A stretch of DNA of 64,000 nucleotides. Source: Prauserella muralis (GTDB lineage Bacteria > Actinomycetota > Actinomycetes > Mycobacteriales > Pseudonocardiaceae). The DNA is taken from the NCBI RefSeq assembly GCF_003202285.1, contig NZ_MASW01000007.1, positions 62,001 through 126,000 of the forward strand, given 5' to 3'. Both the position numbers and the translations under genes were made by a program. Below, one piece after another: positions 26,108-33,271 of the stretch. A model generated the notes under the pieces. The model saw only the letters and a list, made by a program, of their open reading frames with translations. It was not told the DNA's origin and searched no databases. Numbering within the stretch: the first letter of the stretch is position 1; each line of letters begins with the position of its first letter.

Positions 26108-26799
26108 GAACCCTTGCTGTAGGCGAGTTCCACGGCGTCCAGCAGGCTCCAGAGGACGTCACACTTGAACTCGAGTGCCCGTGCGCACGCGTCCTGCTGG
26201 TCTCTGGTCGTCGCGTTGGTGAGCACCAGGTGCAGCAGGTGCTCGATGTCCTTCGGCTGCTGGGTGAGCCGCGCGCGGAAGTACTCCAGGCCTTCCGGGG
26301 CGATCCACGGGTAGTGGTGCCGAACGTCGGTGATCCGCCGGCTGAGCAGGTCCGGCGCGAAGAGTTCGGTCAGTGCCGACGCCACGGCCTCCAGCCACGG
26401 CTTCTGCCGGCAGAAGTCGACGTAGGCGTCGACGGCGAACCGAACCCCGGGCAGCACCGTGTCGACGTCGAACAGCTCGTCGCGGGTCAAGCCGACGGCT
26501 TCGCCGAGGCGGACCCATTTCTCGAGGCCCCCCTCGTCGCCCGTCCGGCCGTCGTGATCGATGATGCGCTGAATCCACCGGCGCCGATCCTCCCGGCCGG
26601 GGAGCTTGGTGAGGATGAACGCGTCCTTTTTGGGCAGGTTCATCTGGTAGTAGAAGCGGTTGCGCACCCAGCCCCGGAACTCCTCCTCGGACAACCGGCC
26701 CGCGTGCATCCGCTCGTTGAACGGGTGCAGATGGTGGTACCGCTTCTCTCCGATCGATCGCAGGCGCGCCTCGAACTCCTGCGCAGACCACGCGTTCAC
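26104..26799 (-). CDS. pqqC: Pyrroloquinoline-quinone synthase PqqC
   Basis: Cofactorless oxidase that performs the final ring closure and eight-electron oxidation to PQQ. 231 residues, all-helical: HPFNERMHAG, RFYYQMNLPKKDAFIL, IIDHDG and FCRQKPWLEAVASALTELFAP. The GTG at 26799 overlaps the pqqB stop (GTGA) and has GGAGGTGGAA upstream; a longer in-frame start is less likely. Confidence 0.96.
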   Translation of the reverse strand: MNAWSAQEFEARLRSIGEKRYHHLHPFNERMHAGRLSEEEFRGWVRNRFYYQMNLPKKDAFILTKLPGREDRRRWIQRIIDHDGRTGDEGGLEKWVRLGEAVGLTRDELFDVDTVLPGVRFAVDAYVDFCRQKPWLEAVASALTELFAPDLLSRRITDVRHHYPWIAPEGLEYFRARLTQQPKDIEHLLHLVLTNATTRDQQDACARALEFKCDVLWSLLDAVELAYSKGS

Positions 26800-27698
26800 A
26801 CTTCCACCTCCAAGCCGGCTCGGCCGATCTCGATGCCCAGGCCCGTCACCCAACGCCGCTCTTCGGAGTCTTCGTCGAGGATCGGGTTCGTGTTGTTGAT
26901 GTGCGTGTAGATCTTCCGCTTCGCCGGCAGGGCGGCCAGTGCGCGGGCCGAGCCGTCGTCACCGCTGATGGGCATGTGCCCCATGGAGCGTCCCGTCCGG
27001 TTTCCCGCCCCCTGGCGGGACATCTCGTCGTCCGTCCAGAACGTGCCGTCCACGAAGACGCAGTCCGCCGACGCCACCTGCTCGGCGAACCCGTCGTCCC
27101 ACTTCGGCAGCGTCGGCGCGTACACCGCGGTCCCCCTGGTCTGCCTGTCTTCCAGGCGGTAACCCACCTCCCACTCCGACGACGGGCCGCGAAGCTGCGA
27201 GCTCCCCACATACCGGGGGGCTTTGGACCCGGTCAGGAACGGAGTGACCCGCAACCGGTCGTCCAGATCGAGCGGCTTGCCGACATCGACCAACGACCAG
27301 GTGAGGTCCGCGTAGTCGCTGAGCAGCTCACGAACCGGGAACCACAGGGTCAGGGCCTCCAGCACGGGATACGTCCCGTACACCGTCAGCGACGACTCCT
27401 CCCGCAGCATCAGCAGGCCGATCGTGTGGTCGAACTCGGCGTCCGTCAGCAGTACGCCGGCCACCGGCGTGGCCCGGATTCCGGGGCCCGGGTGCAGGGA
27501 TGGGTCCGCCGCGATCTGATGATGGACGTCCGGGGTCGCATTCAGCAGGAACCACCGCTCGCCGTCTCCGGAGACGGCGATCCCCGCGTGTGTCGTGGCG
27601 GCTTCAGGGGTGGCGCGGGCCTTGCGGCACCCCTCGCACGCGCAGTTCCACTGCGGGTAACCTCCGCCTGCCGCGGCTCCGAGGCAATGTATGAACAC
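26796..27698 (-). CDS. pqqB: PQQ biosynthesis hydroxylase/metallo-beta-lactamase-fold PqqB
   Basis: 300 residues. Begins FIHCLGAAAGGGYPQWNC with paired cysteines (CACEGC), the PqqB hallmark; also TDAEFDHTIGLLMLRE and FVDGTFWTDDEM. PqqB is proposed to hydroxylate the Tyr-derived ring of the PqqA diamino acid. The GTG at 27698 has no clear ribosome site of its own, but a 16-codon frame with a very strong site ends 9 nt upstream, so coupling is likely. Confidence 0.95.
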   Translation of the reverse strand: MFIHCLGAAAGGGYPQWNCACEGCRKARATPEAATTHAGIAVSGDGERWFLLNATPDVHHQIAADPSLHPGPGIRATPVAGVLLTDAEFDHTIGLLMLREESSLTVYGTYPVLEALTLWFPVRELLSDYADLTWSLVDVGKPLDLDDRLRVTPFLTGSKAPRYVGSSQLRGPSSEWEVGYRLEDRQTRGTAVYAPTLPKWDDGFAEQVASADCVFVDGTFWTDDEMSRQGAGNRTGRSMGHMPISGDDGSARALAALPAKRKIYTHINNTNPILDEDSEERRWVTGLGIEIGRAGLEVEV

Positions 27699-27707
27699 GG
27701 CGCGAAA

Positions 27708-27758
27708 TCAATTCGGCAACGCGTGCGCCGCGGAAGGGTCGGCTGTGTCCCGTCTCAT
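27708..27758 (-). CDS. 16-codon leader frame upstream of pqqB
   Basis: MRRDTADPSAAHALPN, starting at an ATG with GGGAGG 5 nt upstream and ending 9 nt before pqqB. It sits exactly where pqqA lies in most operons but lacks the required Glu and Tyr, so it is not a precursor peptide. Perhaps a translational leader for pqqB. Too short for coding statistics. Confidence 0.4.
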   Translation of the reverse strand: MRRDTADPSAAHALPN

Positions 27759-28227
27759 GGCGTCCTCCCTCATGGTCGGCCATTGGTGCCGGCCGGATAA
27801 GAACAGGCTCCGTTGCCCGCCGAGGGCTGGTTCGGGGCGATTGCCGGACATCCCCGATATCATCGCCCTGAACTCGGCTTGCATTGTGCACAGCTTGTTC
27901 GTCGCCGCCGGGCGTGGCAACTGACCACGAACGACCGGGGGCAAATCCCGGACGAACGGCGGCCGCGCGCTCACGAGCGGGCCGGCGTGGTCGCAGGGCG
28001 GTGTGGACTGGTGTGATCCGGCGACCGTCGCGCCTGGCGGGTGGGCTGGCCAGCGGCGACACGACCGTCAGCCTCAGGCCTTTCTGGTGCGAGGGCGACG
28101 AGCGTGGCCGGTGGCGGTGGTCGCCATCGGCTCTCCGACGGCCGCGCCACCGCCCACCGGCGACGCCGCCCGCACGGCCCGGGAAGGGCCCGGCGTCGCC
28201 GGCGAGCCCCGGCTCACCCACGACTCG
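27759..28227. other. Divergent region between the pqq operon and hps copy 2
   Basis: About 470 nt without a supported gene; must contain the pqqB promoter. Long open frames here have no family-like translation. Confidence 0.5.
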
Positions 28228-29019
28228 GAATCGAGGGTAGTGGTGTGGGGGTGGGTGGGTGGTTATTGGTTGTGCGCATTGGGGGATTGGGGTTTTGCAT
28301 GTGGTGGGGTGTTGCTGGTTTTTGGGTGGGTGGGGAATTGTCGTGTGGGTTGATTGGTCGGCCCTTTTTTTGGTGAGGAGAGTGTGCTGTGAAGTTGCAG
28401 GTTGCGTTGGATGTGGTGGATCTGCCCTCGGCGTTGACGCTGGCCAAGCAGGTGGCCGAGCACGTCGACATCCTGGAGCTGGGGACGCCGCTGGTGAAGT
28501 CGGTGGGCATCGGCGCGGTGAGCGCGATCAAGGCCGCGCACCCGGACAAGCTGGTGTTCGCCGACCTCAAGACCGCCGATGCCGGTGAGCTGGAGGCGGC
28601 GATGGCGTTCGAGGCCGGGGCGGATCTGGTCACGGTGATGGGCGCCGCCGACGACGACACCGTGCGCGGCGCGGTCGCGGCCGGCCGCAAGTACGGCAAG
28701 GAGGTCGTCGCCGACATGATCACCGTGGTCGAGGACCGGGTCGCCCGGATCCGGGAGGTCGCCAAGCTCGGGGTGGCGTTCGTGGAAATCCACGCCGGCC
28801 TGGACGAACAGGCCCGCCCCGGCTACACCATCGACACCCTGCTCGAGGACGGACGCCAGGCCGGCGTGCCCTTCTCCATCGCCGGCGGCATCAAAATCGA
28901 CACCATCGCCTCCGTCCGCGACGCCGGCGCCACCGTCGCCGTCGCCGGCGGCGCCATCTACAACGCCCCCAACCCCACCACCGCCGCCCACGAACTCAAA
29001 AAACGCGCCGCCTGACGAC
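28228..29019. repeat. hps inverted repeat, right copy
   Basis: 792 bp, inverse copy of 4915-5705, one T longer in the T-run before the ribosome site. Carries the complete G/T-rich control region and hps gene. The flanking DNA on both sides is unrelated to that of the left copy. Confidence 0.95.
28389..29015 (+). CDS. hxlA: 3-hexulose-6-phosphate synthase, copy 2
   Basis: Same 208-residue formaldehyde-fixing enzyme as 4919-5545, identical in protein sequence and in every nucleotide stretch I compared. GTG start at 28389 after GGTGAGGAG. Followed by its own hairpin rather than by tkt, so it is a stand-alone extra dose of the enzyme. Perfect identity implies recent duplication or continuing gene conversion. 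Confidence 0.96.
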   Translation: MKLQVALDVVDLPSALTLAKQVAEHVDILELGTPLVKSVGIGAVSAIKAAHPDKLVFADLKTADAGELEAAMAFEAGADLVTVMGAADDDTVRGAVAAGRKYGKEVVADMITVVEDRVARIREVAKLGVAFVEIHAGLDEQARPGYTIDTLLEDGRQAGVPFSIAGGIKIDTIASVRDAGATVAVAGGAIYNAPNPTTAAHELKKRAA

Positions 29020-29026
29020 TGCACGT

Positions 29027-29067
29027 CTTCGCTGTGTGCCCGGCAAGCAGTCCGGCGCACAGCGAAG
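29027..29067 (+). terminator. Terminator after hps copy 2
   Basis: cttcgctgtgtgcc / ggcgcacagcgaag arms (one G-T pair) with a 13-nt loop, 11 nt after the stop. Confidence 0.75.
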
Positions 29068-29228
29068 GCGGCCAGTTCTGACGGCCCCGGGCCCCGATCG
29101 TGTTCGAGCAGCCCTGCCGGCTGCCCGCAGCGCTGGCAGGTGACGCAGCGCAGACAGGTGAAACAGCGCCGCAGTTCAGCAGTCCTGGCAAGCCGCGGCG
29201 GCAGATGTGACGAGAGAAGGGAGTCGGC

Positions 29229-29522
29229 GTGGAAAGCCAGAAGTCGGGTGCCCGGACTGAACGGGCAACGACCACGCACGGTACTTACTGCTCCTTGCTG
29301 TTGCAGGCGGCACGCGTGCTGCGGATGCGCTACGTGGAGTGCCGCCGCGACACGAGTCTGTCCCCCGCCGTGGCGAACGAGCTGGCAGAGGTCTTCGAGG
29401 GTGTCGCCAAGGGGGACTCCGCCTTCGACCAGATCGATCCGAATGAGGCGATCGCCCTGGCACATCGACTGATCGACGACGACCACCCTGAGCTGTCCCG
29501 AATGTGGCCCAGGACCACGTAA
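29229..29522 (+). CDS. Hypothetical 97-residue protein
   Basis: Not recognised. GTG start with GAGAGAAGGGAG upstream. Mostly helical, with a basic N-terminus and acidic middle (ELAEVFEGVAKGDSAFDQID) and two cysteines (YC, VEC). High third-position GC supports coding. Lies between hps copy 2 and an acetate-type transporter on the same strand, separated from hps by a terminator. Confidence 0.6.
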   Translation: MESQKSGARTERATTTHGTYCSLLLQAARVLRMRYVECRRDTSLSPAVANELAEVFEGVAKGDSAFDQIDPNEAIALAHRLIDDDHPELSRMWPRTT

Positions 29523-29607
29523 CGACCGGAGGTTCCCTGCGGCCGCCGATCACTGGCCGCCGCCCACCGCATCCCAGGATCATTCGCCACTCAACGAGGA
29601 GTAAACG

Positions 29608-30222
29608 ATGACCACTGCCGCTGCCACTGAAGCCCCCACGCGATCCGCGCCCGAAGGCGACCCAGCCCTGATCGGAGTACCCACCTTCATCGTCGGCGCG
29701 ACCGCGCTCGGCCTTGTGCTGACCGGGTACGTTCCGACCGGCGCGGTCGGCGCCTCGATCGCGATCATCCTGCCTGCCACCGGCCTGGGCCAGCTCGTCG
29801 CCGCGGTGTGGGCCGCGGCGCTGGGCCAGAGCGCGGTCGCCGCCGTGTTCGGCGTGTTCGCCGGCTTCTGGCTCAGCTACGCGGCTCTGGTGCTCGGCCT
29901 GATCCATGGCTGGTTCGGCGTTTCCGGCGACGCGGCTGTCGCGACGGAGGGCCTGTTCCTGATCGCCTGGCTGATCATGATCGTCCTGCTGACGCTGACC
30001 ACCCTGCGGCTGCCCGCCGCGTTCACCGTGCTGTTCACGTTGATCGACCTCGCGCTCGCCCTCGTGCTGTACGGCACGGTGGCCGGCTCCCCGGGCGCGA
30101 TCACCGTGGGCGGGTACGTGGTCTTCGCGTTCACCGCGGTCGGCGTGTACCTGTTCGCCGGCGCGCTGTCCGCCGCGACCGGTGGCAGGCCGCTGCCCCT
30201 GGGCCGTCCGGTACTGGGCTGA
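29608..30222 (+). CDS. GPR1/FUN34/YaaH (SatP)-family acetate/succinate transporter
   Basis: 204 residues, six membrane segments after a short polar N-terminus. FGVFAGFWLSYAALVLGL matches the family signature GxFW(x)SY. Family members carry acetate, succinate or ammonium across the cytoplasmic membrane. ATG at 29608 with GAGGAG upstream. Possibly co-transcribed with the 97-residue gene (85-nt gap). Confidence 0.85.
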   Translation: MTTAAATEAPTRSAPEGDPALIGVPTFIVGATALGLVLTGYVPTGAVGASIAIILPATGLGQLVAAVWAAALGQSAVAAVFGVFAGFWLSYAALVLGLIHGWFGVSGDAAVATEGLFLIAWLIMIVLLTLTTLRLPAAFTVLFTLIDLALALVLYGTVAGSPGAITVGGYVVFAFTAVGVYLFAGALSAATGGRPLPLGRPVLG

Positions 30223-30226
30223 GCGG

Positions 30227-30350
30227 CCCCAATGCCACATTCGTAGCGTTGAGCGCTACGAATGCCGCATTGGGGAAGTTGAGCGCTACCAATGCCGCAT
30301 TGGGGAGCTTCCGGAGCGCAGGACTCGCGGGCCTGAACGCAGGACTCGCG
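30227..30350. repeat. Hairpin plus tandem intergenic repeats
   Basis: 30227-30275 is a 22-bp-arm hairpin (ccccaatgccacattcgtag / ctacgaatgccgcattgggg). Its right half recurs as a direct repeat at 30279-30306 (ttgagcgctac-caatgccgcattgggga). Then two copies of gcaggactcgcggg follow. It acts as terminator for the transporter gene. I recall similar aatgccgcattgggg arrays between genes of Amycolatopsis genomes; that is memory, not a search. Confidence 0.8.
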
Positions 30351-30416
30351 GGTCGGAACGACGCGGCTTCGACAGCCCCAGGTGGCCGGACAGTGCTCGC
30401 TGCCGGGCGCGACTGC

Positions 30417-31625
30417 CTACTTGTATCCGTTCTGGTGCAGGAAGCCGCGGACGGTCTCGTTGAACTCGAACGGGTTCTCGATCATGGGGTAGTGGCCCGT
30501 ACCGTGAAGCACGGCGACCTGGCTGCCCGGGATGCGGCTCTGCGTCGCCTCGACCTGCTCCTTCGACACGAGCCAGTCGGCCTCGCCTCTCAGCAGGAGC
30601 ACGGGAGCCTTGATCCGGCCCACCTGCTCGCGCAGATCGAAGCCCGCGTACCCGATGAGGTCACTCGCCATCACCTCGGGAACGTTGCGCCGGATCTGCC
30701 ACACGGCCTCCCTCGCGCGATGTTCGGGCGTGCGCGCTCCGGTGAGGGACTCGCAGAAGGTCTCGACGATCTGCTGCCCGTTGCGGAGCAGCATTTCGAG
30801 CAGGAACCCCGACATGGTCGGTGTGTAGTCCGCACCGCAGGACGAGATGACCGCGGCATAGGCGTCCGGTCGCCGGGCGGCGAGCTCGAGAACGAGGTTG
30901 CCGCCCATCGAGCAACCCAGGATGGCAGGCTTGCGCAGGCCGAGAGCCTCCATGAAGGCCTCGTTGAACTCGGCGTGTCTGGTCAGGCTCTGGAAGGGGC
31001 CGTCGGCGGGCAGGTCGGTCTTGACGTGGCCGGGGGCGTCCACCGCGATGACGCGGTACTGATCCGACAAGCCGTCGAGGACGTAGCGGTACATCAGCGA
31101 GTCCTGGCACGCGGCGTGGAAGCAGACGAGGACCGGTCCCTGGCCTGCTTCCTCGTAGTAGGTGCGGATGCCGTCGACGGTGACGTACCTGCCCACGGTG
31201 GGTTCGCCGGACGGACGCGGATCCGGGGACGGCGCAGGGCTCGCCTCGCGGCGTCTGCCGACCCGCGCCATCACCTTGAGCAGGAGGTGGACAACGCGGA
31301 TGTTGTCCATGGCGAGGACGGTGTCACCGTCGATCTCGAGCCTGCCGAGGCCGGGAGTGGTCGCCTTCATGAAGTCGGAATCTCCGGCGACGATGCGGTC
31401 CCACTCGTCACGAGGGGCACGGAAGACGACATCGGCACCGCGGGGTGCGGGACCATCCAGGACATCGAGCACGCGGCCGCCGGAGACGAAAAAGCTCGTC
31501 ACACCGGTGCCGTAGTCGAGCTGGATGCGGCCGTGAAAGTACTTGGCAGCGTCGTGGAAGCGCGGGTCGCCGTTCGCCTCGCTGACGAAGGCGTCCCACC
31601 ATGCGGGGGTGAGCGTTGCGGTCAT
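30417..31625 (-). CDS. SCP2-like domain fused to alpha/beta hydrolase
   Basis: 402 residues. The first 120 or so resemble an SCP2 sterol-carrier fold (ATLTPAWWDAFVSEANGD, FFVSGGRVLDVLDGP), followed by a linker rich in Pro/Ser (about 125-145) and an alpha/beta hydrolase: CFHAACQDSLMYRYVL (oxyanion), GCSMGGNLVLEL (nucleophile Ser), LLRGEADWLVS (acid) and GTGHYPMIENP (His). A lipid- or CoA-ester-binding module on a C-C or ester hydrolase is plausible. The ATG at 31625 has GGAG. Last gene of the ABC-transporter run. Confidence 0.85.
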   Translation of the reverse strand: MTATLTPAWWDAFVSEANGDPRFHDAAKYFHGRIQLDYGTGVTSFFVSGGRVLDVLDGPAPRGADVVFRAPRDEWDRIVAGDSDFMKATTPGLGRLEIDGDTVLAMDNIRVVHLLLKVMARVGRRREASPAPSPDPRPSGEPTVGRYVTVDGIRTYYEEAGQGPVLVCFHAACQDSLMYRYVLDGLSDQYRVIAVDAPGHVKTDLPADGPFQSLTRHAEFNEAFMEALGLRKPAILGCSMGGNLVLELAARRPDAYAAVISSCGADYTPTMSGFLLEMLLRNGQQIVETFCESLTGARTPEHRAREAVWQIRRNVPEVMASDLIGYAGFDLREQVGRIKAPVLLLRGEADWLVSKEQVEATQSRIPGSQVAVLHGTGHYPMIENPFEFNETVRGFLHQNGYK

Positions 31626-31678
31626 GTGACTCAACTCCTGTTCGTTTCGCCGGTCGTGGTGGTACATGCCGGGGGTGC

Positions 31679-32203
31679 CTACGGCAGTCGCTCACTCGGT
31701 CGCCTGCGGGCGGGTACCTCGATCACCTCGAGGTGGATCCCATAGGTGTCCTCGAAGTCGAAGTACGCGAATCCGCCGTCGCCGTCGAGGCCGTAGCCTG
31801 AGCCGGACTGGATGGTGGCGTGGCCCGCCGCCTCGAACTCCGCGACGGCGCCGGTGAGTGAGGGTACGAAGAATCCGAAGTGGTGAAAGCCGTAACCGTG
31901 CCGGTCTATCCAGTCGTGGTAGATGCTGGGCCCGGCCAGCGGCTGGATCAGTTCGACCTGCGGGCCGGACCCGGCCAGCGCCAGCCTCAGTGCGAACCTG
32001 CCGGGCTCGCCCCGGTAGGTGAGGTTGGGCACGTTCGCCGGATCGTAGGTGTAGACGCGCCATTCGTCGTCGCGGTACAGCGCGCTCCAGCGTTGGACGG
32101 CGGTGGGCAAGTCCTCGACCAGGAAGGCGACCTGATCGACGCGGCCGGCTCCGATGGTGCGTTCCATCGTCGTGGCCAGACTGTCGATGTCGCGGGTGCT
32201 CAC
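31679..32203 (-). CDS. VOC/glyoxalase-superfamily protein
   Basis: 174 residues. VDQVAFLVEDLPTAVQRW opens the first beta-alpha-beta-beta-beta unit, YGFHHFGFFVPSL (His) the second, and IHLEVIEVP supplies the last metal-type Glu. Resembles methylmalonyl-CoA epimerase-like and dioxygenase-like VOC proteins; the substrate is unknown. The GTG at 32203 has AAGGAG; longer in-frame starts have no homology. Confidence 0.8.
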   Translation of the reverse strand: MSTRDIDSLATTMERTIGAGRVDQVAFLVEDLPTAVQRWSALYRDDEWRVYTYDPANVPNLTYRGEPGRFALRLALAGSGPQVELIQPLAGPSIYHDWIDRHGYGFHHFGFFVPSLTGAVAEFEAAGHATIQSGSGYGLDGDGGFAYFDFEDTYGIHLEVIEVPARRRPSERLP

Positions 32204-32250
32204 GTGGTGCTCCTTTGCTGTCTGCCGTCGGGGTCCGGCGGTGTCTGTCG

Positions 32251-33252
32251 TCAGGTGCGTCGCCGGCCGAGGACACGGCGGCTGGTGGTACTCAGCGCGA
32301 CGGCGGCCAGCAGAACGAGGCCCTGGACCAGGTACAGGACGTAGGACTGTGCGCCGAGGATCGCCAGCCCGTTGCCCGCGATGCTGACAATGAGAACACC
32401 GACGAAGGTGCCGAGAATGTGGAACTGCCCGTCGCGAATCACCGACGCCCCGAGGAACGCGGCGGCGAAGGCGCTGAGGAGGAAGCCATCGCCTGCGGTG
32501 ACCATTCCACTGCCGATTCTCGACGACAGCAGCACGCCGCAGATGGCCGCGCACACGGCAGCGCACACGAAGGCGGCCAGCGTGACGCGGCCGACCGCGA
32601 CTCCGGCCAGGCGTGCCGCGGCGGTGTTCGACCCCGTGGCCTGTAGATGGTGTCCCAACAGAGTGCGGTTCAGGACCAGCCACAGGATCGCCAGGACCGC
32701 GGCCATGGCGATCACCGGGATGGGGATGCCCGCCAGTGCTCCTCGCGCGATGTCGGTGAACCCTCCCTCCCCGAGCGTTATCGGTGCGCCGTTGCTGTAC
32801 AGGAAGTTGAGACCCAGCAGGACCGTCGACGTGGCCAGTGTCGCGACGATGGCATGGATCCGCAGGTAGGCGACGAGGACACCGTTCGCGATCCCGACGG
32901 CGATCGCGGCCAGCAGTGAGCCGCCGATCGCGACCGGGATCGGCAGGCCGCTGCGTTCCAGCAGACCGACGCACAGGATCCCCGAGAAGCTGATGATGTT
33001 GGCGAAACTGAGGTCGAACTGGCCGGCGACGAGGACATAGGTGAGTCCACCCGCGACGATGGCCAGCAGGGCGCTCTGGTTGAGGACGTTGATCAGGTTG
33101 CGTTCGCTGAGGAACTCGACGGGGCGAGCGACGCCGAAACCGATGATCATGGCTGCGAGCACGATGAGGGTGCCGTAACTGGCGAAGAAGGCCAGCGCTC
33201 GCCGCCCCGTGTCGGCAGCTGGCGCTGCGGGTGCGGTCACGGTGGAAGTCAT
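32251..33252 (-). CDS. ABC transporter permease, RbsC type
   Basis: 333 residues, about eight to ten membrane segments; BPD_transp_2 family with VAGQFDLSFANIISFSGI and GSNTAAARLAGV typical of sugar-type importers. The ATG at 33252 follows GGGAGC. Works with the ATPase and lipoprotein upstream. Substrate unknown; these systems import pentoses, inositol, autoinducer-2 or other polar ligands. Confidence 0.9.
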   Translation of the reverse strand: MTSTVTAPAAPAADTGRRALAFFASYGTLIVLAAMIIGFGVARPVEFLSERNLINVLNQSALLAIVAGGLTYVLVAGQFDLSFANIISFSGILCVGLLERSGLPIPVAIGGSLLAAIAVGIANGVLVAYLRIHAIVATLATSTVLLGLNFLYSNGAPITLGEGGFTDIARGALAGIPIPVIAMAAVLAILWLVLNRTLLGHHLQATGSNTAAARLAGVAVGRVTLAAFVCAAVCAAICGVLLSSRIGSGMVTAGDGFLLSAFAAAFLGASVIRDGQFHILGTFVGVLIVSIAGNGLAILGAQSYVLYLVQGLVLLAAVALSTTSRRVLGRRRT

Positions 33253-33271
33253 GGAAGCTCCCGGATTCCGG

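Noticed and set aside
24711-26162. 483-residue version of PqqE
   Set aside because: The first 110 codons run through pqqD in another frame; the ATG at 25832 with ATGA overlap matches PqqE length.
27708-27758. Second pqqA
   Set aside because: The translated 16 residues contain neither Glu nor Tyr, both required for PQQ.
4915-29019. Composite transposon bounded by the hps repeats
   Set aside because: The repeats contain only hps and its leader; no transposase, terminal inverted repeats or target duplication could be seen.
28263-29486. 407-codon minus-strand frame across hps copy 2
   Set aside because: Antisense of hps and its G/T-rich leader; glycine/valine-rich low-complexity translation.
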